48,596 bases of DNA. Origin: Enhydrobacter sp. GTDB lineage: Bacteria; Pseudomonadota; Alphaproteobacteria; Reyranellales; Reyranellaceae. The stretch lies in assembly GCA_026126105.1 (NCBI GenBank), contig JAHCJV010000041.1, positions 1 through 48,596 of the forward strand, read 5' to 3'. Shown here in pieces: positions 17,040 through 25,243 of this stretch (position 1 is the stretch's first letter; the number at the start of each line of letters is the position of its first letter). A program made the position numbers and the translations under genes. Below the pieces are notes generated by a model, which did not search any database, was not told where the DNA came from, and saw nothing but the letters and a program-made list of their open reading frames with translations.

Positions 17040-18572
17040 ATGGCGGCACGTCACGCCGTGCTCGGAATGGAGCAGGCGTCCTTCTACTACGGCTCAGCCC
17101 GAGTCTTCAGAGGTGTGTCGTTCCTGCTCGACGACGCGCGCACGGCGCTGGTGGGCGAGAATGGCGCCGGCAAATCTACCCTGCTGAAGTGTCTGACCGG
17201 CACCCTGGAGCTCAATGCCGGCCAGGTGATCCGCTCGCGCGGGCTGCGCATCGGGTCTGTGCCGCAGGACGTGCCGGCGGTCCTCGCCGACAGGACGGTG
17301 CGCGACGTCCTGCACGAGGCGCTGGTCCGCGTCGGGCAGGACGACGACTGGTGGCGCATCGACGTGCTGGTCGACGAGATCGGTGTCGAACCCGAAATCC
17401 TCGACAAGCCCTTCGGAGAGCTGTCGGGCGGGTGGCAGCGGCTGATGCTGATCGCGGCAGCGGCCAGGCTCGAGGAACCGGATATCCTGATCCTCGACGA
17501 GCCGACCAACCATCTCGACCTTGCAAACATCAACACGCTCGAACGCTGGCTCACGGTCGAGTTCGATATCCCGATGCTGATCGTTAGCCACGACCGCGAG
17601 ATCCTCGACCGAGTCACCGAGCGCACGCTCTTCCTGCGCAGCGACGGCGTGCACGCCTTCAAGACGCGCTTCTCGGTGGCACGCGAGGAGCTGCTGCGCC
17701 GCGATGCGACGGCGGCAGCACGCGCCAGGCTGGAGGAGAAAGAGATCAAGCGGCTCGAGCAGGCGGCCGCCCGCTACAAGGTCTGGGCGGTCAAGAATCC
17801 GGACCTCAACAAGCGCAAGAAGGCGGTCGAGAGCCGCATCGCCCGCATCGACGCCGAACGCACGCAAGCGTACGTCTCGCGCGAGCGGCGGCTCGAGCTC
17901 GCCGACGGCGACATGGATGCCAAAGTGGCGCTACGCCTCGCCGATCTCGACGTGAAAACGCCGGACGGGCGCAAGCTGATCGGGATCGAGCGGCTCACGA
18001 TCGCCGCCGGTGACCGCATCGCGCTGCTCGGCGCCAACGGCGCGGGAAAGTCGACGCTGCTGTCGACGATCGCCGCGGCCTACGATCCCTCCCGCGAGCA
18101 CTATGACGGCAAAGCGCCCGTGCGCTTCAACCCATCCTGCCGGCTGGTCTATTTCGACCAGAGCATGCGCGATCTGCCGGTCGGCACGGCGATCCTCGAC
18201 TTCGTGCTGGAAGCCGAGGGCATCACGGAAAAGGAGGCGATCCGCGTGCTGGCCCAGGCCGGCTTCGCCTTCGCCCGCATCGGCGAGTCGATCGGCGTGC
18301 TGAGCCACGGTGAGCGCGCTCGGCTGGTGTTCCTGAAGATGAAGCTCCTGCGGCCGAATTTCTACCTGCTGGACGAACCGACCAACCATCTCGACATCGA
18401 GGGGCAGGAAGACCTCGAGGAACAGCTCGAACGCTCGGACGTGTCCTGCCTTTTCGTTAGCCACGACCGCTTCTTCACACGCACGGCGGCGACGCGTTTC
18501 CTGGAGATCCGCCGCGGCCGGCTGGTCGAGATCGACGCCCCCGACGCCTTCTTCGACGGCCAGATCGACTGA
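17040..18572 (+). CDS. ABC-F family ATPase
   Basis: This soluble 510-residue protein has two ABC ATPase domains and no membrane part. Walker A motifs are GENGAGKST (39-47) and GANGAGKST (about 331-339), signatures LSGGWQR and LSHGERAR, and Walker B motifs LILDEPTNHLD and YLLDEPTNHLD. An Arg/Lys-rich linker (RYKVWAVKNPDLNKRKKAVE) joins them, as in ABC-F proteins that act on the ribosomal E site. It ends soon after NBD2, so it lacks the DNA-binding tail of Uup. The start at ATG 17040 follows GGGGAAG; a longer frame from 16989 would overlap the upstream gene. It is probably a translation factor rather than a transporter, despite nearby ABC importer genes. Confidence 0.9.
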   Translation: MAARHAVLGMEQASFYYGSARVFRGVSFLLDDARTALVGENGAGKSTLLKCLTGTLELNAGQVIRSRGLRIGSVPQDVPAVLADRTVRDVLHEALVRVGQDDDWWRIDVLVDEIGVEPEILDKPFGELSGGWQRLMLIAAAARLEEPDILILDEPTNHLDLANINTLERWLTVEFDIPMLIVSHDREILDRVTERTLFLRSDGVHAFKTRFSVAREELLRRDATAAARARLEEKEIKRLEQAAARYKVWAVKNPDLNKRKKAVESRIARIDAERTQAYVSRERRLELADGDMDAKVALRLADLDVKTPDGRKLIGIERLTIAAGDRIALLGANGAGKSTLLSTIAAAYDPSREHYDGKAPVRFNPSCRLVYFDQSMRDLPVGTAILDFVLEAEGITEKEAIRVLAQAGFAFARIGESIGVLSHGERARLVFLKMKLLRPNFYLLDEPTNHLDIEGQEDLEEQLERSDVSCLFVSHDRFFTRTAATRFLEIRRGRLVEIDAPDAFFDGQID

Positions 18573-18576
18573 GGGA

Positions 18577-18876
18577 TCAGCGCAGCGGGAGATCCCGCGA
18601 CAGTCCAATCAACGGCTTGGTCGGCGGCACCTCGGCGGTCTCTGCCGGCCGCTTGGGTTCGGTGACTACCGGCGACGCTGTCGCGCCTGCCCCGACATTC
18701 GATCCGATCGCGCTGCCGCTGCTGCCGGGGCTGCCGCCCGGCACCCCCGGCCCCGGATCGGTCCCGCCGAAGCCCGGCACGCGGCTGTCGGGGATGGGAG
18801 AAGACTGAGCCCAGGCGCCGCCGCCGGCGCAGGCTATCACCGCCAAAGCGCACATCGTGGAAAGAGACCGAAACAT
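18577..18876 (-). CDS. Small Gly/Pro-rich secreted protein
   Basis: This 99-residue precursor has a clear Sec signal peptide (MFRSLSTMCALAVIACAGGG, cut near AWAQ-S). The mature part is low complexity, rich in Gly, Pro and Ser (PGFGGTDPGPGVPGGSPGSS), and therefore probably disordered, followed by PKRPAETAEVPPTKPL. I recognise no family. It converges with the ABC-F gene, with four bases between stops, and sits 57 bases before the permease stop, so its transcript continues toward nothing on its strand. It could be a genuine small periplasmic protein; the signal peptide is the best argument for coding. Confidence 0.6.
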   Translation of the reverse strand: MFRSLSTMCALAVIACAGGGAWAQSSPIPDSRVPGFGGTDPGPGVPGGSPGSSGSAIGSNVGAGATASPVVTEPKRPAETAEVPPTKPLIGLSRDLPLR

Positions 18877-18933
18877 GTCGAACCTCCGGAATACTGTAGC
18901 AAAACAGCGTCCCGGAGCGTCGAAGGTTGCGGG

Positions 18934-19710
18934 TCAGCTCACCAGCTGGCCCCGGAACGCCCAGCGCGTCATGCGCTTCTCGACCAGCACGCAGACGGCG
19001 TACATTGCCACGCCCATGATGGCGATGGCGAACAGGCCGGCGAACGTCGTGGGCGCGTCGTTGCGCGCGCCGGCCGAGAGCATGAGGAAGCCGATGCCGC
19101 GGTTGCCGCCCACCGTCTCGGAGATCACCGAGCCGATGAAGGCCAGCGTGATCGCCACCTTGAGGCTGGCGAACAGGTAGGGCATGGCGCGCGGTATGCC
19201 GACCTTGCGCAGGATCTGAAGGCGCGATGCACCGAGACTCTTGAGCACGTCGATCATTTCCGGCTCGATGGTGGCCAGGCCCGTCGCGACGTTGACCACG
19301 ATCGGGAAGAAGCTGATGACGCAGGCCGTGATGACGGCGGGAAGCGCACCGACGCCCACCCAGATCATCAGGATCGGCACGATCGCCACCTTGGGCACGG
19401 CGTTGAAGGCGATCAGCAGCGGGTAGAGCCCGGCGTAGATCAGCGGCGAAGCGCCGATGAGCACTCCCAGCACCACCCCACCCACGATCGCGATTGCGAA
19501 GCCAAGCACCGTCGTCCAGAGCGTGTCCCAGCAGAATGCCAGCAGGATGTCGATACGCTGCACGAAGACCGCAAAGACCTTGGTCGGCCGCGGCAGGATG
19601 ATCTCCGGCAGGGCGAAGACGATGCAGGCCAGCTCCCACACGATCAGGAACACCGCCATCGCCATCCATGGCATCGCGAGCGTGACGATGCGGCGCGTGC
19701 GGTCGGTCAT
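18934..19710 (-). CDS. ABC importer permease, SsuC/TauC/ThiX type
   Basis: This 258-residue inner-membrane protein has about six helices and the BPD_transp_1 domain. The ABC-coupling EAA loop is seen as IDVLKSLGASRLQILRKVGI and is followed by P-R-A-M-P-Y-L-F. The start is ATG 19710, overlapping the stop of the ATPase gene upstream (ATGA), although the frame is open much further. It is the last gene of a three-gene operon: binding protein, ATPase, permease. The family imports nitrate, sulfonates, taurine or thiamine-pyrimidine precursors; the substrate here is set by the binding protein. Confidence 0.9.
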   Translation of the reverse strand: MTDRTRRIVTLAMPWMAMAVFLIVWELACIVFALPEIILPRPTKVFAVFVQRIDILLAFCWDTLWTTVLGFAIAIVGGVVLGVLIGASPLIYAGLYPLLIAFNAVPKVAIVPILMIWVGVGALPAVITACVISFFPIVVNVATGLATIEPEMIDVLKSLGASRLQILRKVGIPRAMPYLFASLKVAITLAFIGSVISETVGGNRGIGFLMLSAGARNDAPTTFAGLFAIAIMGVAMYAVCVLVEKRMTRWAFRGQLVS

Positions 19711-20492
19711 GCCGCATGCTCCTGATGGATGCGGTCGCGCAGCTCGTGGACGATGTCGACGAAGGCCGGCTCGAAGGTCGAGGCAAGCGTGCGCGGCCGC
19801 GGCAGGTCGATCGTCCTCGCCATGACGATGCGCCCGGGCCGGCGGCTCATCACATAGACGGTGTCGGCGAGGTAGACCGCCTCGCGCAGGTCGTGGGTCA
19901 CCAGCACGCCCGTGAACCGCTTCTCCAGCCACAGAGCCTGCATGACGCCCCACAGCTCCTCGCGCGTGAAGGCGTCGAGCGCGCCGAACGGCTCGTCGAG
20001 CATCAGCAGCGCGGGCTCGTGGATCAGCGCCCGGCAGAGGTTGGAGCGCTGCTGCATGCCGCCCGAGAGCTGCCAAGGGTACTTGTCGGCGAAATCGCTG
20101 AGGCCGACCGTCTTCAGCAGCGCCATCGCCTTGGCGACGTACTCCGCACGATGGCGACGAAAGCGGCGCTTGTGCGGCTCGACGATCTCCATCGGCAGCA
20201 GAACGTTGTCGATCGTCGTGCGCCACGGCATCAGGGTCGGGTTCTGAAAGGCCATGCCGACACCCTTGATCGGCCGCGTCACCCGCTTGCCGGCGACCGT
20301 CACCACGCCGCTGGTGGCGGGCAGGAGCCCGGTGACGAGCTTCATGATCGTCGACTTGCCGCAGCCCGACGGCCCGACGACGGCGACGAACTCGCCCTCG
20401 CCGATGTCCATGGTGGCATCGGCCAGGGCGAGCGTCGTTTCCTTGCCGAGGCGGTAGGTGAGGCTGACGGCCTTGAGGTCGACGAAAGTCAC
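19707..20492 (-). CDS. ABC importer ATP-binding protein, SsuB/TauB/ThiZ type
   Basis: This 261-residue cytosolic ATPase has Walker A GPSGCGKST (about 40-48), Q-loop AFQNPTLMPW, signature LSGGMQQR, Walker B LLMLDEPFGALD and the switch His in LVTHDLREAVYLAD. The best start is GTG 20492, which overlaps the last base of the binding-protein stop (TAGTG), so the two are translationally coupled. The LMPW and DLREA wording is typical of the nitrate/sulfonate/taurine/hydroxymethylpyrimidine group. It drives uptake through the permease encoded next. Confidence 0.9.
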   Translation of the reverse strand: MTFVDLKAVSLTYRLGKETTLALADATMDIGEGEFVAVVGPSGCGKSTIMKLVTGLLPATSGVVTVAGKRVTRPIKGVGMAFQNPTLMPWRTTIDNVLLPMEIVEPHKRRFRRHRAEYVAKAMALLKTVGLSDFADKYPWQLSGGMQQRSNLCRALIHEPALLMLDEPFGALDAFTREELWGVMQALWLEKRFTGVLVTHDLREAVYLADTVYVMSRRPGRIVMARTIDLPRPRTLASTFEPAFVDIVHELRDRIHQEHAA

Positions 20493-21511
20493 TACTTCGC
20501 GACCATCCGATCGGCCTTGGGCGGCAGGAACTTGTCGGTGAACACCTTGTCCGGTGCCGGGGCCTGGGGCAGGCCGAACGCCTCGGACACCGTCTTGATT
20601 CCCTTGGCGAAGCGCGCCGGGTCGACGTCGCCCATGCCGTTGGCCTTCACCCAGGGCGTGAGGATGTTGGTCTGCAGCGATATCTGGAGGCGCTCGGTCT
20701 CCAGCGCCTCGTCGATCAACGGATCCTTCTTCTTGGCCGCGGCGATACCGACCTTGTTGTCGGCGATCACGTCCTTCCAGCCCTTGATCGTGGCGGCGAT
20801 GAAGCCCTTCACCGCCTTCTCGTTCTTGGCCATCTCGGCCGAGACGACGATGCCGTTGGCATAGAGGTCGAGGCCGAAATCGACGTACCGCATGGCGACG
20901 ATGTCGTCGAACTTCACGCCGCGCGCCTTGAGGTCGAGCATCGAGGAGAAGTAGTGGCCGGAGACGAAGTCCACCGTCCCCTGCACCAGGCTCTGCTCGC
21001 GCAGCTGCGGGGTCAGGTTGACGTGCTCCCACTTCGAGATGCCGTTGATCTTGGCAAAGGCGGGAAACAGGCGGAAGGAGGCGTCGAAAACCGGCGCGCC
21101 GAGCTTCTTGCCTTCGAGGTCCTTCGGCACCTTGATGCCGCTCTTCTTCAGCGCATAGACGCCGAACGGCGCGTAGTCGTAGGCCATGAACACGCAGAGC
21201 ACTTCCTTGCCCGGGTTCTTGGCGTTGTATTCGATCGTCGAGTTCACGTCCGCGAAGCCGATCTGGTAGGCGCCGGTCGCGACGCGCTGAACCGCGCCGG
21301 CCGAGCCCTGGCCCGGGTCCATCGTGACGTCGAGCCCTTCGGCCTTGTAGTAGCCCTTGTCCAAGGCGACCAGAAACGGCGAGGTCGGGCCCTGGAAAAC
21401 CCAGTCGAGAGTGAATTTGACGGGCGTCTGTGCGTTGGCCGGCACCATGCCCAATGCAACCGCGAGCGCGGCTGCGCCGCCCAGCCACTTGGCGAACCTG
21501 TTCATCGTCAT
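20492..21511 (-). CDS. ABC substrate-binding protein, NMT1/THI5-like
   Basis: This 339-residue periplasmic protein has a Sec signal peptide ending at ANAQ (about residue 28). The mature protein opens with VKFTLDWVFQGPTSPFLVAL, DKGYYKAEGLDV and GADVNSTIEYNAK-like lobes that are typical of the NMT1/THI5 domain family (ThiY, SsuA, TauA relatives). FTLDW at the start is shared with pyrimidine-precursor binders. It leads the operon with the ATPase and permease. Given the formamidase and cytosine-deaminase-like hydrolase about 5 kb away, a nitrogen heterocycle or formylated pyrimidine is an attractive but unproven ligand. Confidence 0.87.
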   Translation of the reverse strand: MTMNRFAKWLGGAAALAVALGMVPANAQTPVKFTLDWVFQGPTSPFLVALDKGYYKAEGLDVTMDPGQGSAGAVQRVATGAYQIGFADVNSTIEYNAKNPGKEVLCVFMAYDYAPFGVYALKKSGIKVPKDLEGKKLGAPVFDASFRLFPAFAKINGISKWEHVNLTPQLREQSLVQGTVDFVSGHYFSSMLDLKARGVKFDDIVAMRYVDFGLDLYANGIVVSAEMAKNEKAVKGFIAATIKGWKDVIADNKVGIAAAKKKDPLIDEALETERLQISLQTNILTPWVKANGMGDVDPARFAKGIKTVSEAFGLPQAPAPDKVFTDKFLPPKADRMVAK

Positions 21512-21574
21512 TCCCCTCGCTTCGTTCCCTGCCGGCGACTCTTAGGCGGCCCTACGGGTTCCGCCAAGGGGATA

Positions 21575-23335
21575 TCAGGCAGATTCTATGCCAGCCCTCT
21601 GGGTAGCCACCAGGCCGGCAAAGACGCCGCCCCTGGCCATAAGCTCCGCGTAGGCGCCAAGCTCGGCGATGCGCCCGTGCTCCAGGACCACGACCTGGTC
21701 GGCGTCGCGGATAGTCGACAGTCGATGGGCAATCACGAAGGTGGTGCGGCCCTGCATCAGCACCTTGAGCGCCTTCTGGATGCGCGCTTCGGTGACAGAA
21801 TCGAGCGCACTGGTCGCCTCGTCGAGGATCAGGATCGGCGGGTTCTTGAGGAGGGCGCGAGCGATGGCCAGCCGCTGCCGCTCGCCGCCGGACAAGGTCG
21901 CGCCGCGCTCGCCGACCAGAGTTTCGTAGCCTTGCGGCTGGCGCATGATGAAATCGTGCGCCTCGGCGAGCCTGGCCGCCTCCTCGAGCTCGGCCTGCGT
22001 GGCATCGGGCTTGCCGATGCGCAGGTTGTCGGCAATGGAGCGGTAGAACATCGTCGAATCCTGGAACACCACGCCGATATTTCGACGAAGCGCTTCGAGC
22101 TTGATGTCGCGATGGTCGATGCCGTCGATGCGGATCACGCCCGATTGGGCGTCCCACATGCGGTGCAGCAGCGACAGCGCCGTGCTCTTGCCGGCACCGG
22201 TCGGACCGACGAAAGCCACCGTCGTACCCGCCGGAACATGCAGGTTGAAATGCACCAGAGCCGGCCGCTTGCCATCATAGGAGAAGTTCACGTCCTCGAA
22301 ATCGACATCGCCCCTGGCGCGACCGATATCCCTGCCGTCCGGCTTGTCCGGGACCGTCGACTGATGGTCGAGCACCCGGAAGAAGTCGGCCAGGGCCGGC
22401 ATCTGGAAGAAGACGCGGCTGACGAAGCCCGAGGCCTGATCCATGCGGCCGATCAGCATGGTGGCAAAGCCCATGAAGCTCACGATCTCGCCGACGCTCG
22501 CTTCGCCCCGGGTATACAGCCAGGTGCCGAGGACGAAGATCGAGATCACCGTGACTGTCGAGGCCGCGCGCGTCAGCACCGAGAGCAGCGCCCACCAGTT
22601 CAGCACCGGATATTGCGCGGCCAGCGCCTGGCCGATGATGCGGCGCATCTCGCCCGCCTCGGCGCGCAGCCGCACGAAGCTCTGGATGAGATGGATGTTG
22701 CCCAACGCGTCGCCGGCGCGGCCGGCGAGCTCGCTGTGGTAGTCCTCGACCTCCGCCTGCAGCCGGTCGGTCTTGCCGACCACCCAGGCATTGGCGACCG
22801 CGAAGAAGAGGATCAGCACGATCAGCAGCAGGCCGAGCTGCCAGTTCATGAAAAGGCTGAGCGGCAGCATGACGAACAGCGCCACGAAGGTGGCGAGGTT
22901 CTCGCGGAAGAAACTGAGCCAGATGCCGAACAGGTGGTCGGCGCCGGTCAGCATGATCTTCAGCAGCCGGCCGGAGTGCTGCGTGTTGTGGAACGAGAAC
23001 GGCAGCACGAGCACGTGCTCGAAATAGTGCGCCATGGCGCCGAGCCGGCGGCGGTGCGCCATGCGGTCGGCCTGCAGGGAAACGAGGATGTTGGCGACGA
23101 TGCCGCCGATGCCGACGGCCGCCCACAGCAGCAGGAGTTGCCGCGCATCGTGCCAGAGCGCCTCGTTGCTCCGGTTCCTGGCGTTGGACAGCAGGTCGAC
23201 GACGCGGCCGAACAGGACCGGCTCGTAGAACTGCAGTGCCGCCACGGCGACGTTGGCGACCGCCAGTGCGATCGCGAGCCCGCGCTCGTCGCGCAGCAGC
23301 CCGATCACCCGACCGTAGACGCGGAAGAATTCCAT
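21575..23335 (-). CDS. Fused ABC exporter similar to NdvA/ChvA glucan transporters
   Basis: This 586-residue half-transporter works as a homodimer in the inner membrane. Six helices (about 20-300) are followed by one ATPase: Walker A GPTGAGKST (377-385), signature LSGGERQR (481-488), Walker B ILILDEATSALD (about 501-512). Its length and sequence resemble NdvA (cyclic beta-1,2-glucan exporter of Sinorhizobium, 588 residues) also in the membrane part: QYPVLNWWALLSVL, GEASVGEIVSFMGFATMLIGRMDQ. No glucan synthase gene (ndvB) is in the window, so the exported molecule may be different. It is 63 bases downstream of nothing on its strand; the element at 23351-23441 lies just before its start. Confidence 0.87.
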   Translation of the reverse strand: MEFFRVYGRVIGLLRDERGLAIALAVANVAVAALQFYEPVLFGRVVDLLSNARNRSNEALWHDARQLLLLWAAVGIGGIVANILVSLQADRMAHRRRLGAMAHYFEHVLVLPFSFHNTQHSGRLLKIMLTGADHLFGIWLSFFRENLATFVALFVMLPLSLFMNWQLGLLLIVLILFFAVANAWVVGKTDRLQAEVEDYHSELAGRAGDALGNIHLIQSFVRLRAEAGEMRRIIGQALAAQYPVLNWWALLSVLTRAASTVTVISIFVLGTWLYTRGEASVGEIVSFMGFATMLIGRMDQASGFVSRVFFQMPALADFFRVLDHQSTVPDKPDGRDIGRARGDVDFEDVNFSYDGKRPALVHFNLHVPAGTTVAFVGPTGAGKSTALSLLHRMWDAQSGVIRIDGIDHRDIKLEALRRNIGVVFQDSTMFYRSIADNLRIGKPDATQAELEEAARLAEAHDFIMRQPQGYETLVGERGATLSGGERQRLAIARALLKNPPILILDEATSALDSVTEARIQKALKVLMQGRTTFVIAHRLSTIRDADQVVVLEHGRIAELGAYAELMARGGVFAGLVATQRAGIESA

Positions 23336-23350
23336 GAGGCCGCCCTAGCC

Positions 23351-23441
23351 TGTCATCCTGAGCGCAGCGAAGGGTCTCACGACACGATCAGGCACGGGCC
23401 GCGTGGCTGGCGCGAGGTCCTTCGCTTCGCTCAGGACGACA
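23351..23441. repeat. Extragenic palindromic repeat, TGTCATCCTGAGCG type
   Basis: The left arm, TGTCATCCTGAGCGCAGCGA (23351-23370, continuing AGGGTCT), and the right arm, which reads on the other strand TGTCGTCCTGAGCGAAGCGA (23441-23422, continuing AGGACCT), form a long imperfect inverted repeat around a 40-base centre. Elements with these exact arms are scattered between genes in many alphaproteobacterial genomes. It lies between the M20 gene and the exporter gene, both on the minus strand, and would fold into a long hairpin in their shared transcript. Confidence 0.75.
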
Positions 23442-23463
23442 GACGGAGCAGCCACCACCGTTG

Positions 23464-24636
23464 CTATCCCGCCTGCTTCCCGAGAAAACTCTCGACGGTC
23501 TTCACGAAGAAGCTGATCCCGAACGGGATCGCCATGTCGTTGAAGTCGTAACGCGAGTTGTGCAGGTTGATCGCCTCGGTGCCGCCGTTGCCCAGCATCA
23601 CCATCGCGCCGGGCACCTTCTCGAGCATGTAGGAGAAGTCCTCCGCGCCCATGCTCGGCTTGACGTTGTCGCGCACGCCATGCTCGCCGCAGACGGTCGC
23701 GGCGATGCCGAGCGCGAACCTGGTCTGCTCGGCATCGTTGACTGTCGGCGGGTAGCCGGGCCGATGCTCGACCTCGATCTTCACGCCGTACATTTGCGCC
23801 GCGCCGTCGCAGATCTCCTTGATACGGCGCTGCGCGAGTGCGCGGTTCTCCGGCGTGGTCGTGCGCGTCGTGCCGCCGATATGCGCCTCGCCCGGGATCA
23901 CGTTGTAGGCCGAGCCGGCCTTGAAGAATCCGACCGTGACGACCGTGGCGTCCTGCGGATCGATGTTGCGGCTGACGATCGTCTGCAGCGACATCACGAT
24001 GCTGGCACCGACGATCATCGGATCGGCGGTGGTGTGGGGATGCGCGGCATGGCCGCCCTTGCCGGTGATGCGGATGTCCCAGCGATCAGCGGCCGCGAGC
24101 AACGGGCCGGGCCGCGACACGATGTGCCCGAGCGGCACGCCCGGCTTGTTGTGGATCGCGAATACCGCATCGCAGGGGAACTTCTCGAACAGGCCGTCGT
24201 CGATCATCGCCTTGCCGCCACCGCCGCCCTCTTCCGCCGGCTGGAAGATGAAGTGCACCGCGCCCTCGAAGTCGCGCTTCTCGCTCAGGACCTTGGCGGC
24301 GCCGAGCAGCATGGCGGTGTGACCGTCATGGCCGCAGGCATGCATGCGGCCGGGGTTCTGCGAGCGATGATCGAAATCATTCATCTCGTCCATCGGCAGG
24401 CAGTCCATGTCGGCCCTGAGACCGATCGACTTTAGCGAGTTGCCCTTGCGCAACGTTCCGACCAGGCCCGTCTTGCCGAGCCCGCGGGTCACTTCGAGGC
24501 CCCACTCGGCAAGCTTGGCCGCGACGATGTCGGACGTGCGGGTCTCCTGGTACGCGAGCTCGGGATGGGCGTGAATATCGCGGCGAATGGCGGTGATCTC
24601 GCCCTGGATCTCGAGGGCACGCGGCACGACGGGCAT
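23464..24636 (-). CDS. M20-family amidohydrolase (hippurate/N-acyl amino acid hydrolase type)
   Basis: This 390-residue cytosolic metallohydrolase of the M20D group cleaves N-acyl amino acids, hippurate or related amides. Metal and catalytic residues are visible: Asp76/Asp78 in LRADMDCLP, Cys101 and His103 in HACGHDGHTAMLLGAA, Glu135/136 in QPAEEGGGGG, His162 in IHNKPG and a final His in NLHNSRYDFND. A dimerisation domain occupies about 185-295 (GGHAAHPHTTADP). The ATG at 24636 is the family start. It follows an Lrp-type regulator by 25 bases on the same strand, so it may be cotranscribed and controlled by it. Confidence 0.9.
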   Translation of the reverse strand: MPVVPRALEIQGEITAIRRDIHAHPELAYQETRTSDIVAAKLAEWGLEVTRGLGKTGLVGTLRKGNSLKSIGLRADMDCLPMDEMNDFDHRSQNPGRMHACGHDGHTAMLLGAAKVLSEKRDFEGAVHFIFQPAEEGGGGGKAMIDDGLFEKFPCDAVFAIHNKPGVPLGHIVSRPGPLLAAADRWDIRITGKGGHAAHPHTTADPMIVGASIVMSLQTIVSRNIDPQDATVVTVGFFKAGSAYNVIPGEAHIGGTTRTTTPENRALAQRRIKEICDGAAQMYGVKIEVEHRPGYPPTVNDAEQTRFALGIAATVCGEHGVRDNVKPSMGAEDFSYMLEKVPGAMVMLGNGGTEAINLHNSRYDFNDMAIPFGISFFVKTVESFLGKQAG

Positions 24637-24661
24637 GAATTACTCCGGTTGAGGGATTGCG

Positions 24662-25138
24662 CTACTTTAGACGGGGATTCGGCGCCCAAGCGAGATCGCT
24701 CTTCACGGCCTGCATGATGAAGGACGAGCGCGAGCCCTTTACGCCCGGCATCCGCAGCAGCGCCTTCATCGCAAAATCGCTGAAGGTCGCGAGATCGGGC
24801 GCGAAAATATGAAGCAGGAAATCCATGTCGCCCGTCACCGCATAGCAGGCCACCACTTCGGGCCGGGCACGGATCGCCGCTTCGAACGCTTCGACGGTCT
24901 TCTCCGAGTGGTCGTCCAACGTCACCTCGACCAGCGCCTGCAATCCGTAACCCATGGCCGCTGGCGAGACGAGAGCGGCGTAGCGGGTGATGACGCCTTC
25001 CTCCTCGAGCCGCTTGACCCGCCGCTGGCACGGCGTCGGCGACAGGCCCACACGATCGGCGAGATCGACGATCGGCAGCCGGCCTTCACTCTGCAGGACT
25101 GCGATGATCTTCTGGTCAATGTCGTCGAATATAGCCAT
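24662..25138 (-). CDS. Lrp/AsnC-family transcriptional regulator
   Basis: This 158-residue feast/famine regulator has an N-terminal winged helix-turn-helix (about 5-55; DIDQKIIAVLQSEGRLPIVD, then VGLSPTPCQRRVKRLEEEG) and a C-terminal RAM/AsnC ligand-binding domain (about 68-150; VEVTLDD, VVACYAVTGDMDFLLHIFAPD). These proteins sense amino acids and form octamers. It is divergent from phenylalanine hydroxylase across 105 bases and precedes the M20 hydrolase. Control of phhA in response to an aromatic amino acid is therefore the natural hypothesis, in the manner of local Lrp-type activators. Confidence 0.92.
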   Translation of the reverse strand: MAIFDDIDQKIIAVLQSEGRLPIVDLADRVGLSPTPCQRRVKRLEEEGVITRYAALVSPAAMGYGLQALVEVTLDDHSEKTVEAFEAAIRARPEVVACYAVTGDMDFLLHIFAPDLATFSDFAMKALLRMPGVKGSRSSFIMQAVKSDLAWAPNPRLK

Positions 25139-25243
25139 AATCTCTACAGTGTGGGCAAATTTTGGCGCTTGTCACTGAATATGCGCTCATGCACGGTCAA
25201 CTTCGCCGGGATTCCCCAAGGGGTCCAACCCCATATTCAACTC
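25139..25243. promoter_or_regulatory. Divergent lrp-type/phhA control region
   Basis: This 105-base region is relatively AT-rich in its first third (GTGGGCAAATTTTGGCG near 25151-25167), the expected place for a promoter and Lrp-type binding. CCCCAAGGGG (25214-25223) is a short palindrome about 20 bases before the phhA start. No site can be assigned firmly. Confidence 0.35.

Noticed and set aside
17040..18572. ABC-F protein as the ATPase of the nearby importer
   Set aside because: It is a two-domain soluble ABC-F protein on the opposite strand; the importer has its own ATPase gene.
20954..23551. Very long plus-strand open frame (over 860 codons) opposite the binding-protein and exporter genes
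   Set aside because: It is antisense to two well-supported genes, is rich in His, Asp, Arg and Gly as expected for a GC-bias shadow, and shows no domain.
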